DNA of 54,726 nt from Desulfobacteraceae bacterium Eth-SRB2 (GTDB taxonomy: Bacteria > Desulfobacterota > Desulfobacteria > Desulfobacterales > UBA11574). Location of the stretch: assembly GCA_004193595.1 (NCBI GenBank), contig RPGQ01000037.1, positions 1-54,726 of the forward strand. Direction: 5' to 3'. Below the pieces are notes generated by a model, which worked only from the letters and a program-made list of their open reading frames with translations, was not told where the DNA came from and searched no databases. Below are positions 1-9,840 of the stretch, in pieces; the stretch's first letter is position 1; each line of letters begins with the position of its first letter. The position numbers and the translations under genes were made by a program.

Positions 1-25
1 TCCCTTGAAAAGACATTCTCATATC

Positions 26-62
26 TCCCTTGAAAAAGATAACATTTCTGATTTTCAAGGGA
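26..62. repeat. Hairpin-forming inverted repeat
   Basis: The arms TCCCTTGAAAA (26-36) and TTTTCAAGGGA (52-62) are perfect inverse complements around a 15-base loop. The left arm sequence also occurs at positions 1-10. No T-run follows, so it is not a clear terminator. The rest of 1-308 shows no gene I can support. Confidence 0.5.
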
Positions 63-308
63 ATAATTAACATACTTAATAAATGATGTCAATATAAGTA
101 TCAAGATATACGGTATGGACTATAATAAATGGCCGCTACAATGCAGGTTGTTGGCGGGAAATTCCTGGATCCAGATTGCACAAGTATATAGCTACGTTGC
201 TTCTATCGATAGCAGCAATATTCTCAGTTATTCAGCATACAGCATCTTACAAATGCTTGCAACCGCCCGCTGAAAGCAGACTTGCCCCCTTGACCTTGAG
301 ATATATAT

Positions 309-578
309 GTGGAAACTATGAACCTGGATCTGCGCTCCATACTCCAAAACACGGAAGTAGGATTGCTTTTCCAAAGCCCGGAGCTTGCGGCTCGGGTGGA
401 ATATGCCTTTGGACTCAATCTTCATCTGGAAAACAGCTGGCAGATCAAACTGAATGAAAAAGGCAAGGTGTTCTGGGAATCAAGCGCGGGTGTTGTCAAA
501 CATCAGCCTGCAAGAAGCTTATGGCAACGAATTGAGGACTGTCTCATACCTGCAAGTTTGGTGGAAAAGCAATTGTGA
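309..578 (+). pseudogene. C-terminal remnant of a phospholipase D/cardiolipin synthase-like protein
   Basis: The frame reads NLDLRSILQNTEVGLLFQSP and then ELAARVEYAFGLNLHLENSW. This resembles the region after the second HKD motif of phospholipase D family proteins, where a 'GSFNLDPRS..NTE.GL' segment is followed by 'SPELA' and a 'W' near the end. Both HKD motifs and the N-terminal three quarters are missing, and no start signal or ribosome binding site is visible. I therefore read it as the decayed 3' end of a PLD gene. A hairpin terminator about 230 bases downstream on the same strand may be its old terminator. The family assignment rests on pattern memory only. Confidence 0.5.
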
Positions 579-811
579 GGAACAGCCCTGCGTGCCATTA
601 GTTACTTATATTCCACCTTTTCTATTCTTTACCTTCTTCATCAACATAAAGCATCGCTTCCGTTCCCATTTTATTTTTTTTGTTTCTCTTTTATTTTCTA
701 TCAACAGCATAAGAAGCTAAAGTTCTAAGAACTTTGCCACAAATAAGCTTTTTACCTGAAGATGATGAGAAGCACACTTTTAATGAATTTTAACTATTTT
801 TTGATTCGTTC

Positions 812-850
812 GCCAACCCCGCAGAAAACTGCGGGGTTGGCACTTTTTAT
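812..850 (+). terminator. Strong intrinsic terminator
   Basis: A perfect 13-bp stem (812-824 pairing with 829-841) closes an AAAA loop and is followed by a T-rich run (843-849). The T-run lies on the plus-strand side, so it would stop rightward transcription, away from the convergent solute-binding protein gene that ends at 928. Bases 579-811 contain no supported gene. Confidence 0.85.
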
Positions 851-927
851 TGTAATTCAATATCTCACTGATTTCATTTGCATATTTCTTCTAACATGCA
901 ATCAGATAGGGCTAACAAATATTCGTG

Positions 928-1746
928 TTACTGCAACTCTTTAAGCCATGAGCCATCCATGATCCAGCGTGCTCTCAGTTTGTCCAGTTCATCGGACTTT
1001 TTTAAGGTATTGAGAAAGTTGTTTACCCAGTTGAGCAGATGGGGGTCACCGGCCGGTAATGCAATACCTAACGGTTCGTATGTAAAGGGGCTTATCACCG
1101 AAACCAGGCCTTGGTCCGGATATCGGAGAAGAGAAACTAAACAGATCTGGTAATCAGCAACCAGGGCATCCACTTTATCCTGGAGAACCATTTCAACAGC
1201 AGCATCATAATTTTTAGTTGTAATAAGCTTAGCTGTGGGCATTATTTCTTTAACCAGTGTTTCACTGGTAGAGCTTTCCAAGGCAACAATACGAAATTTA
1301 GACAGGTTCAGTTCAGACGCTTCTTTGGCCGAAGCAATGAATTTATCTTTGGTCAAAAACGCTTTGCCGGAAATGATATACGGCCCGGCAAAGGCGACCT
1401 TCAAATTACGTTCTGGTGTGATGGTCATCCCGGAAATAACCATATCGACCTCACCCGCCTCCAGGGCCGGTAAGAGTTCCGAGAATGGTTTTTTCACGAG
1501 ATTGAGTTCTACTCCCATGGCTCCGGCAAAATAGTGTGCCATATCCACCTCAAGACCGATAATTTCCCCTTTTTTGTCTGTCATATTCAAAGGCGGCATA
1601 TTGCCAGCAGTTCCAACGACCAACTCTCCTCTTTGCAAAATCCTATGGATGGTCGGGGAGGTTTTTTCAAAGCCCATCATGTGTGCACATGCAGATGTGA
1701 ATACCCATACTAATAACAATACGAAAAACAGCTTTACTCTTTTCAT
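928..1746 (-). CDS. Amino-acid-type ABC transporter substrate-binding lipoprotein
   Basis: This 272-residue protein is a family 3 extracellular solute-binding protein. It has a lipoprotein signal with lipobox TSAC (Cys20), so it is probably anchored in the periplasm. The fold is recognisable from RGELVVGTAGNMPPLNM near residue 40, the 'GLEVDMAHYFA' segment, 'LEAGEVDMVISGMTITPERN' and the later 'LRARWI' end. Such proteins bind polar amino acids or related small molecules and pass them to an inner-membrane permease; some act as ligand-sensing domains. No permease or ATPase gene is next to it, so it is an orphan and the ligand is unknown. AAAGGAG precedes the ATG at good spacing. Confidence 0.85.
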   Translation of the reverse strand: MKRVKLFFVLLLVWVFTSACAHMMGFEKTSPTIHRILQRGELVVGTAGNMPPLNMTDKKGEIIGLEVDMAHYFAGAMGVELNLVKKPFSELLPALEAGEVDMVISGMTITPERNLKVAFAGPYIISGKAFLTKDKFIASAKEASELNLSKFRIVALESSTSETLVKEIMPTAKLITTKNYDAAVEMVLQDKVDALVADYQICLVSLLRYPDQGLVSVISPFTYEPLGIALPAGDPHLLNWVNNFLNTLKKSDELDKLRARWIMDGSWLKELQ

Positions 1747-2056
1747 GTGATTTCTCCTTTGTTTTGATTAGTGCCCATCCATAAATCTATATTGGGCACA
1801 AATTAAGTTTCCAATGCAGAAATTAGCAATTTTTCGCAAGGTCAAGTAATTCCGCAGATTGACCCCAGAGAAATAGGCTCTGCATTTCACATGGCAGGCA
1901 CAGAGATTGCGGCCTCCGGCTCGGAGAGAAAAGGGCCATTTCTGGATGGAAACTAATTAAAGTGTTTGCCAATCAAATCTGGTTTATGAAGGTAGGGGCC
2001 GGATAACCATCTTACCTGCCCACATTTTCATACCCGTATAGCTTTTTTTTAGTTTG
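1747..2056. other. Intergenic region with two repeat fragments
   Basis: No gene is visible. Bases 1862-1899 resemble 13900-13937 (both contain AATAGGCT followed by GCATTT). Bases 1936-1955 match 30565-30584 at 19 of 20 positions and are themselves partly palindromic (CCAT..ATGG). These look like fragments of dispersed repeats. I see no hairpin followed by a T-run. Confidence 0.5.
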
Positions 2057-3292
2057 CTATTTTATTCGCTTGAATTCGACCCTTCGGTTTTTGGCCCGAC
2101 CTTCCTCAGTGTCATTGCCGGCGATTGGCTGGGTTAATCCATAGCCTTTCGCTGAAATCCGTCTCGGGTCAATCCCCTTTTTAATTAGATATTCCACTAC
2201 TGCTTTGGCCCGGCTTTCAGAAAGTTTCATATTATATACCGCACTTCCCACATTATCCGTATGCCCCTGAATTTCAATTCTTACCTCCGGATTTTTTTTC
2301 AATATTAAGGCCCCTTCATTAAGCATGGTAAAGGCACCGGACTTAATTTTATAGCTGTCAAAATCAAACATTACCACTGCTGCGTACACCCAGCATCCGT
2401 TTTTGTTCACAGTGGCCCCCTTAGGCGTATTCGGGCATTTATCCAAATAGTCCGGCACGCCGTCACCGTCCCAGTCAAGGGGGCAACCTTTAGCGTCCAC
2501 TTTAACGTCTTTGGGGGTATCCAGACACCGGTCCAAATCATCAGGTACCCCATCCCCGTCACTATCCACTACCGGTTTGGCAATCTCTGCTAAAAATACG
2601 TTCTTCACAAAATCTCCCATGTCACCGCTATCTTTAAATTTGTCTGCACGCAATGAAAATCCACAACCACCGGCTGCAGCAACCTGCTTCATAAGCGTTT
2701 CGCCGGCAGGATCATCTCCCACCAGCACCGTGTATATGCAAAGCCGGTCACCGAACTTAGCTTTCATTTTTTTCGCGGCAGTTATCGGCGTAGCGTCCAT
2801 CTCCTCTCCATCACTAACGATAATTACCGCTATTTGACCTTCACTTTTCTTCAAGTCACCTGCGGCGGCGGTAATGGCTGTTCCCAAGGGACTCCTTCCG
2901 ATAGCCCGCTGTGCAGCGTCCAAAGCCCCTTGAAATCCTTTGCTTGAATATTCCGTGAGTCCGTAAAAAAGAGCTGTAGGCTTGCCGAACCCACTGGTCC
3001 CAAAAGTCCTAAGAGCACAATTGAACTTCATTTCCGGAAGAGTCTGATTCATGGCGTTCAAAAAATCTTTGGCAATGGTTAACCGTTTTTGCCCATTATA
3101 TTTCTCAGACATTGATGAAGATTTATCAAGAATCACCATAAAGTCGTCCACCTTGGGTTCATACTGATCCGCTTCAAATGTGTCTGGGCTGAAAAGGGAT
3201 TGGGTTGTTTGCACCTGCCCGGCCGCGCAACTGAACAGCAGGGCGCTGAGCATTACCAAAAACACTGCTCTCAAGTAATCCTTTGTCATCAT
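2057..3292 (-). CDS. VWA-OmpA envelope lipoprotein with calcium-type repeats
   Basis: This 411-residue lipoprotein has its lipobox Cys at about residue 22. A von Willebrand factor A domain follows (about 48-230) with a MIDAS motif DKSSS (Asp56, Ser58, Ser60) for metal-dependent ligand binding. Two thrombospondin type 3-like acidic repeats (DSDGDGVPDDLDRC and DWDGDGVPDYLDKC, about 245-295) should bind calcium. The C-terminal 100 residues are an OmpA peptidoglycan-binding domain with 'FDFDS', 'IEIQGHTDNVG' and 'NRRVEF'. It probably sits between outer membrane and cell wall and binds a protein partner. Two in-frame ATGs (3292 and 3289) follow GGAGG; the second has the better spacing. It appears monocistronic. 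Confidence 0.88.
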   Translation of the reverse strand: MMTKDYLRAVFLVMLSALLFSCAAGQVQTTQSLFSPDTFEADQYEPKVDDFMVILDKSSSMSEKYNGQKRLTIAKDFLNAMNQTLPEMKFNCALRTFGTSGFGKPTALFYGLTEYSSKGFQGALDAAQRAIGRSPLGTAITAAAGDLKKSEGQIAVIIVSDGEEMDATPITAAKKMKAKFGDRLCIYTVLVGDDPAGETLMKQVAAAGGCGFSLRADKFKDSGDMGDFVKNVFLAEIAKPVVDSDGDGVPDDLDRCLDTPKDVKVDAKGCPLDWDGDGVPDYLDKCPNTPKGATVNKNGCWVYAAVVMFDFDSYKIKSGAFTMLNEGALILKKNPEVRIEIQGHTDNVGSAVYNMKLSESRAKAVVEYLIKKGIDPRRISAKGYGLTQPIAGNDTEEGRAKNRRVEFKRIK

Positions 3293-3437
3293 GTTACCTC
3301 CTTGTTTGCTTTTGTTTTATGTATGGTTTTATACTTTAAATAAATGCAAGCCCGTTTGTGCCTGTCATTCCTTATGCTCATACATGACTCTGGTGATTTA
3401 CTCCGATTTAGAAAATCAGAATACAATATAGTGCGGC

Positions 3438-3689
3438 CTACTCAAGCATTACACACAATATGTTGTGCCGATTTTTCTGAGAAGTTAGTAAATCAACATG
3501 GTCATAAATGTGTTTGTGATTTGTCTTTAGCCTTTTATCTACCTTGATGTCTCTTTTATCAAATTTAACACCAATATCTTCGAGCCCCAGTTCTTCGACA
3601 TTGGCGGATCTGCCCTCAGAATCATGCTTTTGAATGATGCTTATCGCCGGTCTATCCGGGTTGGCGCTCAGCCGTTTTTTAGTGGGCAA
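3438..3689 (-). pseudogene. Fragment of a mercuric reductase-like flavin disulfide oxidoreductase
   Basis: The frame contains GRSANVEELGLEDIGVKFDK followed by 'IKVDKRLKTNHKHIY'. This matches the NAD-domain end of pyridine nucleotide-disulfide oxidoreductases such as MerA-like enzymes, just before the conserved 'GDV' FAD-binding motif. In this copy the expected 'A.GDV' has become 'DHVDLL' and the frame soon ends. The FAD N-terminus and the dimerisation domain are absent. It directly follows, and slightly overlaps, an old yellow enzyme remnant on the same strand, so two broken flavoenzyme genes have been joined. Confidence 0.6.
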
Positions 3690-4018
3690 TGCCCGCCGAT
3701 GGCAACCAGATCGAATTCTTCACGCTCCAGGCGATCCATTAACTCGTGAATCGTCTTTTCTGATCCTTTTGCCGTTTCTCCTGATATTCGCATGCTGACA
3801 AAATCTGTATCAAGACCGAAGCTGCCAATAGTAATTACGGGTTTTCCTGTAATTTTTTTTGTCAATCCGGCTAAATTGAGTGATGAGCCGGAAAATTCAG
3901 CCTGGAAAAAGCGTCGTGTACTGCAATGAAAAATGTCTACACCGGCCTCGGATAGAGGTACTAAAAACTGTTCTAATTCTTTTGGATTATTGGCTAATTT
4001 TGAGTCAAAATTGCCCAT
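3668..4018 (-). pseudogene. C-terminal remnant of an old yellow enzyme family oxidoreductase
   Basis: The 116-residue frame contains GVDIFHCSTRRFFQAEFSGS, then 'LNLAGLTKKITGKPVITIGS' and 'LEREEFDLVAIG'. These match the C-terminal half of the TIM barrel of NADH:flavin oxidoreductases of the old yellow enzyme family, which are usually around 360 residues. Here the frame breaks just after 'DLVAIG', where the family has the FMN-phosphate-binding 'GR' and its final helices. The N-terminal half is missing. It lies immediately downstream of the 718-residue secreted protein gene. The function is lost. Confidence 0.65.
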
Positions 4019-4075
4019 TTCTCACGGTTTATGTTTCAGACTTTGTCGTATTCCTTAAATCGAATCGACTACCTA

Positions 4076-6232
4076 TCAACGTCGCCTGCCGCCTCTGCTT
4101 CCCGATCCCCTTTTTGAACGTACATTGCCTCGTTCCCTGGCTCGGTGCTCCCGATTCAATTGAGATGGCGCTCTTTGAGCTTTAGGCTGCACTTTCCGTT
4201 TATCTTGAGAAATCCGGCTGCTTTTTCCACTATCCGGGCGTTTTTTGACGCGTTCCTGTGAAACGGATTTTTCACCGGACCATTTACCATCCTTACGACT
4301 CTTCCAACCTTTTTCGGTACGGCGGTGAATATTGCCATCTTTGTCAGTATAGACATTGTTGGGTTTATTTTTAACAGCCTTTGGGTTCATTCTGTCTCCG
4401 GAACCGGGCCTCTGCACATTTCTTTTTCGGTTTTCTTTACGGTTGTAAATATTACTTTTATTACGCCCTATCCTCGTGTTCCGATCGCCGATATTTATAT
4501 CGCCCGTGTTGATATTTATGTTGCGGTTCACGTTGATTTCGGTTTTTCGGTAACTGCGATAGGGATATGGACGATAGCGCCCCGGGCCATAGTATCCGCC
4601 TCCACCAAAGCCGACTGTCATGCGGAAAGGACCTGAAGAATAGCTCATACCGAAACACCAGCCGGTCCAGGGATTGTAGCGAACCTGAAAACCCCAGGTA
4701 CATGGACGCGGGTAGTAATACACGGGTCCCCACCATGGATAGTAGTAATAACCCGTGCCATAAACAACGCAGGGACCGTAAACGTAGCTGCCCATATAGG
4801 CAGGTGTGTAACCCACATAAACCACATCCGGTGTGGAATCGTAGATATAGACGTATTTGACATTATAAAGGGGGTTATCCGGCGGGATATCCCGGATATC
4901 ATCCGGCACCTTGGTGGCAACCGCCCAGGAGCCGGTCGGCTTGTCGGAAACATACCAGACTGCTTCATGACAGCAATAGAATTTATTTTCAATTTTCAGC
5001 ACTGCGTAACTCGTGTTGACGGCATAAGCCATTTCAGTGCCTTTTATCCTCTCAAATTTGGGATCGCCATCATAAATCACCTTAAGAGATACATCCTTGC
5101 GCTTTACAGTCGAGGTCTGTGGTACCTGGTTATCCATGACCATATCTTTTGCCTGATCAGTCCCTGCTAAAAAAGCCAGCAGATGTCCGTTTGCGGATTC
5201 ATAAGGAATTTTCAAAAAGCCTGGAGGGAGCTTGTCAGGAGCCACATATTTCCAGTTGCCGTCCAGCGATGTGCTGGTATACCAGCGTCCGGATAGCAAA
5301 ACAAAATACTTCTGTGTGGGTATTTCCAGCAGAATATCGCTCTCGCTGTTAGACATGTAAAGCAGATCAGTGCCGCTAATAGGAGAAAATTTGGGCTCAC
5401 CCACGGCAACCAGCAGCTCTGCCGGCTTTGTGGAAACAAATATTTTAGGAATTTCTTTAGCTTCATCCGCTGCACCGGCTGAAGCACGGGTATCTTCACC
5501 CTTTTTAACCTGCGCCGCCACCTTCTTGGGAGGCTTGCCAATGTACTGCCAGGGTCCCTTGGCATCTGCGGCTTTGTACCAAATCTCACCACCGCTTAAG
5601 TAGTATGTCTTTGATGAGGTTTCCAAAACAACAGGAAGCGGTGTGTTGACCACGCGCATCATATCGGAGTTTTCAATTTTTCTCAATTGCGGCTCTCCAT
5701 CATAGCTAAGAAGCACCGCAGGCGCAGGGCTGAAAATAATTTTTGGCGGATCATTTTTAAGATTTTTAGCGGCGGCCTGTTCTTTCTCCACAGCAGCGAG
5801 AGTCGCCGTTAAATTCTCCAATGAAATATCCAGCTCCCATTTGGGAATTTCCCTTTCCAGCAATTTCTTCAGCCTGGCGGTCTGTTCGTCTGTCGCGTCA
5901 GGGAAACGCATATTATTAACGTTAATATCCACTATCGTCACGATGCCCGCATCACGATCGGTTTCCACGCGGGAGTCTATCCATATTGCGCCGAATACCG
6001 GTTCTTTCCTATCCTTTAGTGTTACGCCAACTGCGGCACGGGCCGTTAGTTTATTTTCTTCAAAGGTTTCCGGCTGCGGCTGGTATATCATAACATCCGC
6101 TTTCGACGTTTTTATCTGCCGCGGCCAGCCTTCTTCCGCACCAAGTAGAGTAGTGTTACCGTTAAGGATAATGGTAAATAATGACAGGATCAGAGAACAC
6201 GTTAGTTTGCGTTTAATATGGTATTGTAGCAT
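4076..6232 (-). CDS. Secreted repeat protein with Tyr/Gly-rich and basic tail
   Basis: I do not recognise a characterised function. The 718-residue protein starts with a signal peptide (cleavage probably after LLGA near residue 31). The middle carries about three copies of an 80-residue unit (roughly 155-240, 265-345, 380-455). Each unit runs 'G-P-F/L-I-T-D-Y-N' through a strand-rich part ending in 'WY....GPW.Y' or its variants. A segment very rich in Tyr, Gly, Pro and Trp follows (about 470-570), then an Asn/Ile-rich patch (INVNRNININTGDINIG) and a Lys/Arg-rich tail. Similar proteins in deltaproteobacteria have been labelled 'carbohydrate-binding family V/XII', which I recall but cannot verify. 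GAGGAGG precedes the ATG. It could be a surface or matrix protein. Confidence 0.7.
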   Translation of the reverse strand: MLQYHIKRKLTCSLILSLFTIILNGNTTLLGAEEGWPRQIKTSKADVMIYQPQPETFEENKLTARAAVGVTLKDRKEPVFGAIWIDSRVETDRDAGIVTIVDINVNNMRFPDATDEQTARLKKLLEREIPKWELDISLENLTATLAAVEKEQAAAKNLKNDPPKIIFSPAPAVLLSYDGEPQLRKIENSDMMRVVNTPLPVVLETSSKTYYLSGGEIWYKAADAKGPWQYIGKPPKKVAAQVKKGEDTRASAGAADEAKEIPKIFVSTKPAELLVAVGEPKFSPISGTDLLYMSNSESDILLEIPTQKYFVLLSGRWYTSTSLDGNWKYVAPDKLPPGFLKIPYESANGHLLAFLAGTDQAKDMVMDNQVPQTSTVKRKDVSLKVIYDGDPKFERIKGTEMAYAVNTSYAVLKIENKFYCCHEAVWYVSDKPTGSWAVATKVPDDIRDIPPDNPLYNVKYVYIYDSTPDVVYVGYTPAYMGSYVYGPCVVYGTGYYYYPWWGPVYYYPRPCTWGFQVRYNPWTGWCFGMSYSSGPFRMTVGFGGGGYYGPGRYRPYPYRSYRKTEINVNRNININTGDINIGDRNTRIGRNKSNIYNRKENRKRNVQRPGSGDRMNPKAVKNKPNNVYTDKDGNIHRRTEKGWKSRKDGKWSGEKSVSQERVKKRPDSGKSSRISQDKRKVQPKAQRAPSQLNREHRARERGNVRSKRGSGSRGGRRR

Positions 6233-6333
6233 TTTATGAGCCTCCTCTTAAGATTTTCTAAGTTAGAAATACATTGTTATACAGAATATTGTAATAAACT
6301 CATCTCAATATTTTAAGATAGCTGCTTAACTGA

Positions 6334-6678
6334 TTATTGGATGACGGCTTTAATTTGAACAAAATCTACATGCATATTAAAAGCATATGTTGCCGATCTG
6401 ACTGCAATTGCAACGATAATTCCGGTAAATACTAAACCTGTAAGTGCAATAAGGATGGATAAAACCCTTGAACTTCGGTAAGAGGGTCGAATATCGCCAT
6501 AACCAACAGTGGTAGCTGTAATAAAAGACCAGTATAAAGCATCAAATTTTTTCCATGATTCTATACGGCCTGCAATCTGACCGAGGCAAATAGTTGTGAG
6601 CACAATCGACAGCAGTAACGGCGCTGTATAGTAAAGCCCGTATAGAAATGTTTTCAGAAATGTAAATGTGAATTCCAT
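6334..6678 (-). CDS. Two-helix potassium channel
   Basis: This small ion channel of about 114 residues has a transmembrane helix, a pore loop with the K+ selectivity signature TTVGYGD, and a second helix (LSILIALTGLVFTGIIVAIA). It should form a tetrameric KcsA-like pore in the inner membrane. It has no cytosolic RCK or cyclic-nucleotide domain. I prefer the ATG at 6678, preceded by AAAGGA; a TTG at 6723 in the same frame would add 15 residues. It follows the RND pump gene on the same strand, so it may be the last gene of that unit, although a functional link is not obvious. Confidence 0.8.
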   Translation of the reverse strand: MEFTFTFLKTFLYGLYYTAPLLLSIVLTTICLGQIAGRIESWKKFDALYWSFITATTVGYGDIRPSYRSSRVLSILIALTGLVFTGIIVAIAVRSATYAFNMHVDFVQIKAVIQ

Positions 6679-6735
6679 TTGTCCTTTATGATAATCCTCA
6701 GTGTTTCTTTTATCATTTACCAATATACATTTTGG

Positions 6736-9700
6736 TTACATTTTAACCCTGAAAAACACCTTATAAAGAGCCGGCACGAAGAGTAGCGTCAGAACAGTCG
6801 CAAAAAGTAGCCCGAAAATAATCCCAATGGCCATGGGTTCCCACATCAATCCACCGCCAAGCCAGAGAGGGATAAGCCCCAGTGAAGTTGTCGCCGTAGT
6901 AAGGATTATCGGCCGAAAACGCTGGGTTCCCGCAGCAATAATAGCTTCTCCAGGCTCTTTGTTAAATTCATCCATTTCTATTTTAATTCGGTCCAATAAG
7001 ACAATGGCGTTATTAATTACTATTCCGGCCAGGGAAATAAGCCCTAAAAAGCCCATAAAACCGAAATAGGATCCGGCAGCAAGCAGTCCGCCAACCACAC
7101 CGATCAAACCAAGGGGTATGGTTAATAAAACAATGGCCGGTTTTCTGAGGGAATTAAATTGTCCGATTAAAAGCAGGAGAATTATGAAAAAGGACAAGGG
7201 CAGATAGTCGGTCACCGCTCCCATTGCTTTTCCGCTATCCTCCGATTCTCCGCCAAGTTCAAAAAAATAGCCGGTGGGCCAGTCCTTCTGCTCCTCTTGC
7301 AGCCATGGAACCAGCTTGCCGGTAACGTCGCTGGCCGTATAGCCGGATATAAGGTCGGAGGTGACCGTCATTGTGCGGTAAAGATCCCGCCTCAAAATCT
7401 TTGCCGGCTCCCATAAAAGATCAATGTCGGCAACTTGCCTGAGAGGAACATTTTTTCCGCTTTCCTGGGCGGTAATGTTCAGGCTCTCTACCTGTTCGAC
7501 ATCAAACGTTTTCCGATCAGCATTGATCATCATAATAGAAATAACTTTATTTCCTTCACGATAATCACCAATACTCGCACCGGTAAGAATGGTTTGCAAA
7601 GACACGGCAACATCTTGATTCGTAATCCCGGCAAGCTGCGCTTTAATCGGGTCTATCTTGATTAAAAGTTTTTTGACCGGCATTCCCCAGTCATCAGCAA
7701 TGGTTTTCGTGCCAGGGATTCCACGCAGTTTGTTCTTGATCGAATCAATAATGGGATAAAGGTGTTCCGGATTTTTACCGGTCACCCTTATGGCAATCGG
7801 GTCAGCGGAAGAGCCGCCGCTTTTCAATCGTGAAACAACGGCCTTCAGGTCAGGAAAATTCTTCAGACAAAAAGCATCGAGACTGTCAATGACGGTCTGA
7901 TTTATATTCGTCGAAGAAGTATTTATCAGTATATGGGCTGAATAGGAGTTGGCCTCGGGCGGCGAATATCCCAAATCATATTTCGGGGCACCCTCGCCTA
8001 CATAAGACGACAAGTTCAAAACCCCTTCCTTTCCGCCATCAACGACAAGGAGATCAGAGCGGATATAATGTTCGATTTCTCCGACTATTCTATCTGTCTT
8101 TTCAATGGCCGTGCCGATGGGCAACTCAAGATTGGCTGAAACAACTGTCTTTTCACTGTCAGGCATGAATACAAAGGGGAGAAAAGACATCCCCCAAAGG
8201 GAAAGCACAAAAAGCATAACCACAACAGAGATCAGAATGAATGGCCGCCTGAGATTCCAGGTTAAAATGACCTCGTAATACCTCTGCAATCTTTCAAAAA
8301 TCCCCTTTTTCTTCGAATTTTGCGTATCCTTGAGCTCAACTTTCATAAAATTAATCGCCAGAAGGGGAATGATGGTAAGAGACAGTATCCAGGATGAAAT
8401 CAGGGCTATGGTGAGAACAACGAATATCTGTCCCATAATTTCACCCATCACTGATTCGGCAAGATAAAAGGATAGAAAAGCAGCCGATGTGGTCAAAGAA
8501 GAAATAAGCAGAGGCACGGAAAGTTCTCTGGATGAACTAATGGCGGCCGCCACAGGCTTTTCACCTGCCTCCATCTTCACCATCATGGATTCGGACATGA
8601 CAATAGCATTATCAACGAGCATCCCAAGGGCGATAATCAAAGCTGCCAGGGATACCTGGTTTAAGCCTATCCCCAGCATGTTCATGAACATGATAGTCAC
8701 TACGATGACGGAAGGAATAAGGCTGGCAACCACGAGCCCTGTGCGTAAACCGAGAAAAATCAGCATGGTAAAGAATACAACAACAACGGACTGAACAAGG
8801 TTACCGGTAAAATCCTGCACGGAATCATCCACGACTTCATCCTGTGAAGCAGCACGGATAAAATCAACGCCAATGGGATATATTTCTTTATAGGTATCTA
8901 TTTTTTCATTCACCTGCCGGCCAAGGTTGACGATGTTTCCACCTTTTTTTAGATTGACGCCTAAAACTATCCCGGGCTCGCTGTTTATCCTCACCCGGCT
9001 TGAAGGGGGATCCTCGTAACCTCGCCTGATATCGGCAATATCGCCAAGATGAATAATAAGATTGCTCGAACCTGATGGTATGATCATCTTTTCCAGATCA
9101 GCGATTGATTCAAAATTACCGGTGGGCTCAAGTATTACCCGTTCATCGCCTATCCTGATATCTCCACCTGGAAAAATAATATTGGTACCGGAGATAACAT
9201 TTTCGATCTGCTTCTTTGAAAGGCCGAGTTCCGCAAGACGGGCATTGTCAAAATCAACATAAATACGTTCCTCCTGGTCACCGACTATTTCGACCTTGGC
9301 GGCGTCAGGAATTTTAATAAGTCCGTCACGGATATCATCACCTATATCCTTGAGTTCTGCATAGGTATACCCGTCAGCGGTAAGCCCTAAAAGAATGCCG
9401 AAAACATCCCCCATTTCATCGTTTATATCGGGTACAACCCCCTGGGGCAATTCCCTTTGAACATCCTCAACTTTTCTTCTGATGCTGTCAAAGATGGGCC
9501 GCAGATCAAATTCACTGTCTTTGATCCTGACCGTGACGATGGAAATACCTGTCCTGGATTCACTTGTTATGTAATCAACTTCCGGGATCTCCTGCACGAC
9601 CTTTTCAACGGGGTCGGTCACCAGCATCTCAACCCGTTCAGGGCCGGCACCGGGAAAGACGGAGACGATATTTACAACCCTTATAAGAAAAGGCGGCATA

Positions 9701-9807
9701 TCATCACGGGGCATATCCTTAAAAGTAGATGCACCGGAAAAAATAAAGACAGCCAAAAGGGATAAAAACAGCCACTTGTTTTTTATTGCCAGCTCAGTTA
9801 AATTCAT
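6736..9807 (-). CDS. RND-family multidrug efflux pump (AcrB/HAE1 type)
   Basis: This 1023-residue inner-membrane proton antiporter has the usual RND size and layout: an N-terminal helix, a large periplasmic loop, a helix bundle with GMLVDNAIVMSE (the proton-relay Asp of helix 4), a second loop and a second helix bundle with 'SLAGIVINNAIVLLDRI'. It exports hydrophobic or amphipathic compounds through an adaptor and an outer-membrane channel. The upstream genes on the same strand encode exactly these partners, with a gap of 33 bases to the adaptor. Helix 4 has one acidic residue where the heavy-metal RND group has a different pattern, so drug- or solvent-type export is more likely. Substrates are unknown. 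Confidence 0.9.
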   Translation of the reverse strand: MNLTELAIKNKWLFLSLLAVFIFSGASTFKDMPRDDMPPFLIRVVNIVSVFPGAGPERVEMLVTDPVEKVVQEIPEVDYITSESRTGISIVTVRIKDSEFDLRPIFDSIRRKVEDVQRELPQGVVPDINDEMGDVFGILLGLTADGYTYAELKDIGDDIRDGLIKIPDAAKVEIVGDQEERIYVDFDNARLAELGLSKKQIENVISGTNIIFPGGDIRIGDERVILEPTGNFESIADLEKMIIPSGSSNLIIHLGDIADIRRGYEDPPSSRVRINSEPGIVLGVNLKKGGNIVNLGRQVNEKIDTYKEIYPIGVDFIRAASQDEVVDDSVQDFTGNLVQSVVVVFFTMLIFLGLRTGLVVASLIPSVIVVTIMFMNMLGIGLNQVSLAALIIALGMLVDNAIVMSESMMVKMEAGEKPVAAAISSSRELSVPLLISSLTTSAAFLSFYLAESVMGEIMGQIFVVLTIALISSWILSLTIIPLLAINFMKVELKDTQNSKKKGIFERLQRYYEVILTWNLRRPFILISVVVMLFVLSLWGMSFLPFVFMPDSEKTVVSANLELPIGTAIEKTDRIVGEIEHYIRSDLLVVDGGKEGVLNLSSYVGEGAPKYDLGYSPPEANSYSAHILINTSSTNINQTVIDSLDAFCLKNFPDLKAVVSRLKSGGSSADPIAIRVTGKNPEHLYPIIDSIKNKLRGIPGTKTIADDWGMPVKKLLIKIDPIKAQLAGITNQDVAVSLQTILTGASIGDYREGNKVISIMMINADRKTFDVEQVESLNITAQESGKNVPLRQVADIDLLWEPAKILRRDLYRTMTVTSDLISGYTASDVTGKLVPWLQEEQKDWPTGYFFELGGESEDSGKAMGAVTDYLPLSFFIILLLLIGQFNSLRKPAIVLLTIPLGLIGVVGGLLAAGSYFGFMGFLGLISLAGIVINNAIVLLDRIKIEMDEFNKEPGEAIIAAGTQRFRPIILTTATTSLGLIPLWLGGGLMWEPMAIGIIFGLLFATVLTLLFVPALYKVFFRVKM

Positions 9808-9840
9808 TCAGCCTCTTATGTACGATTTTGATGACACTGC

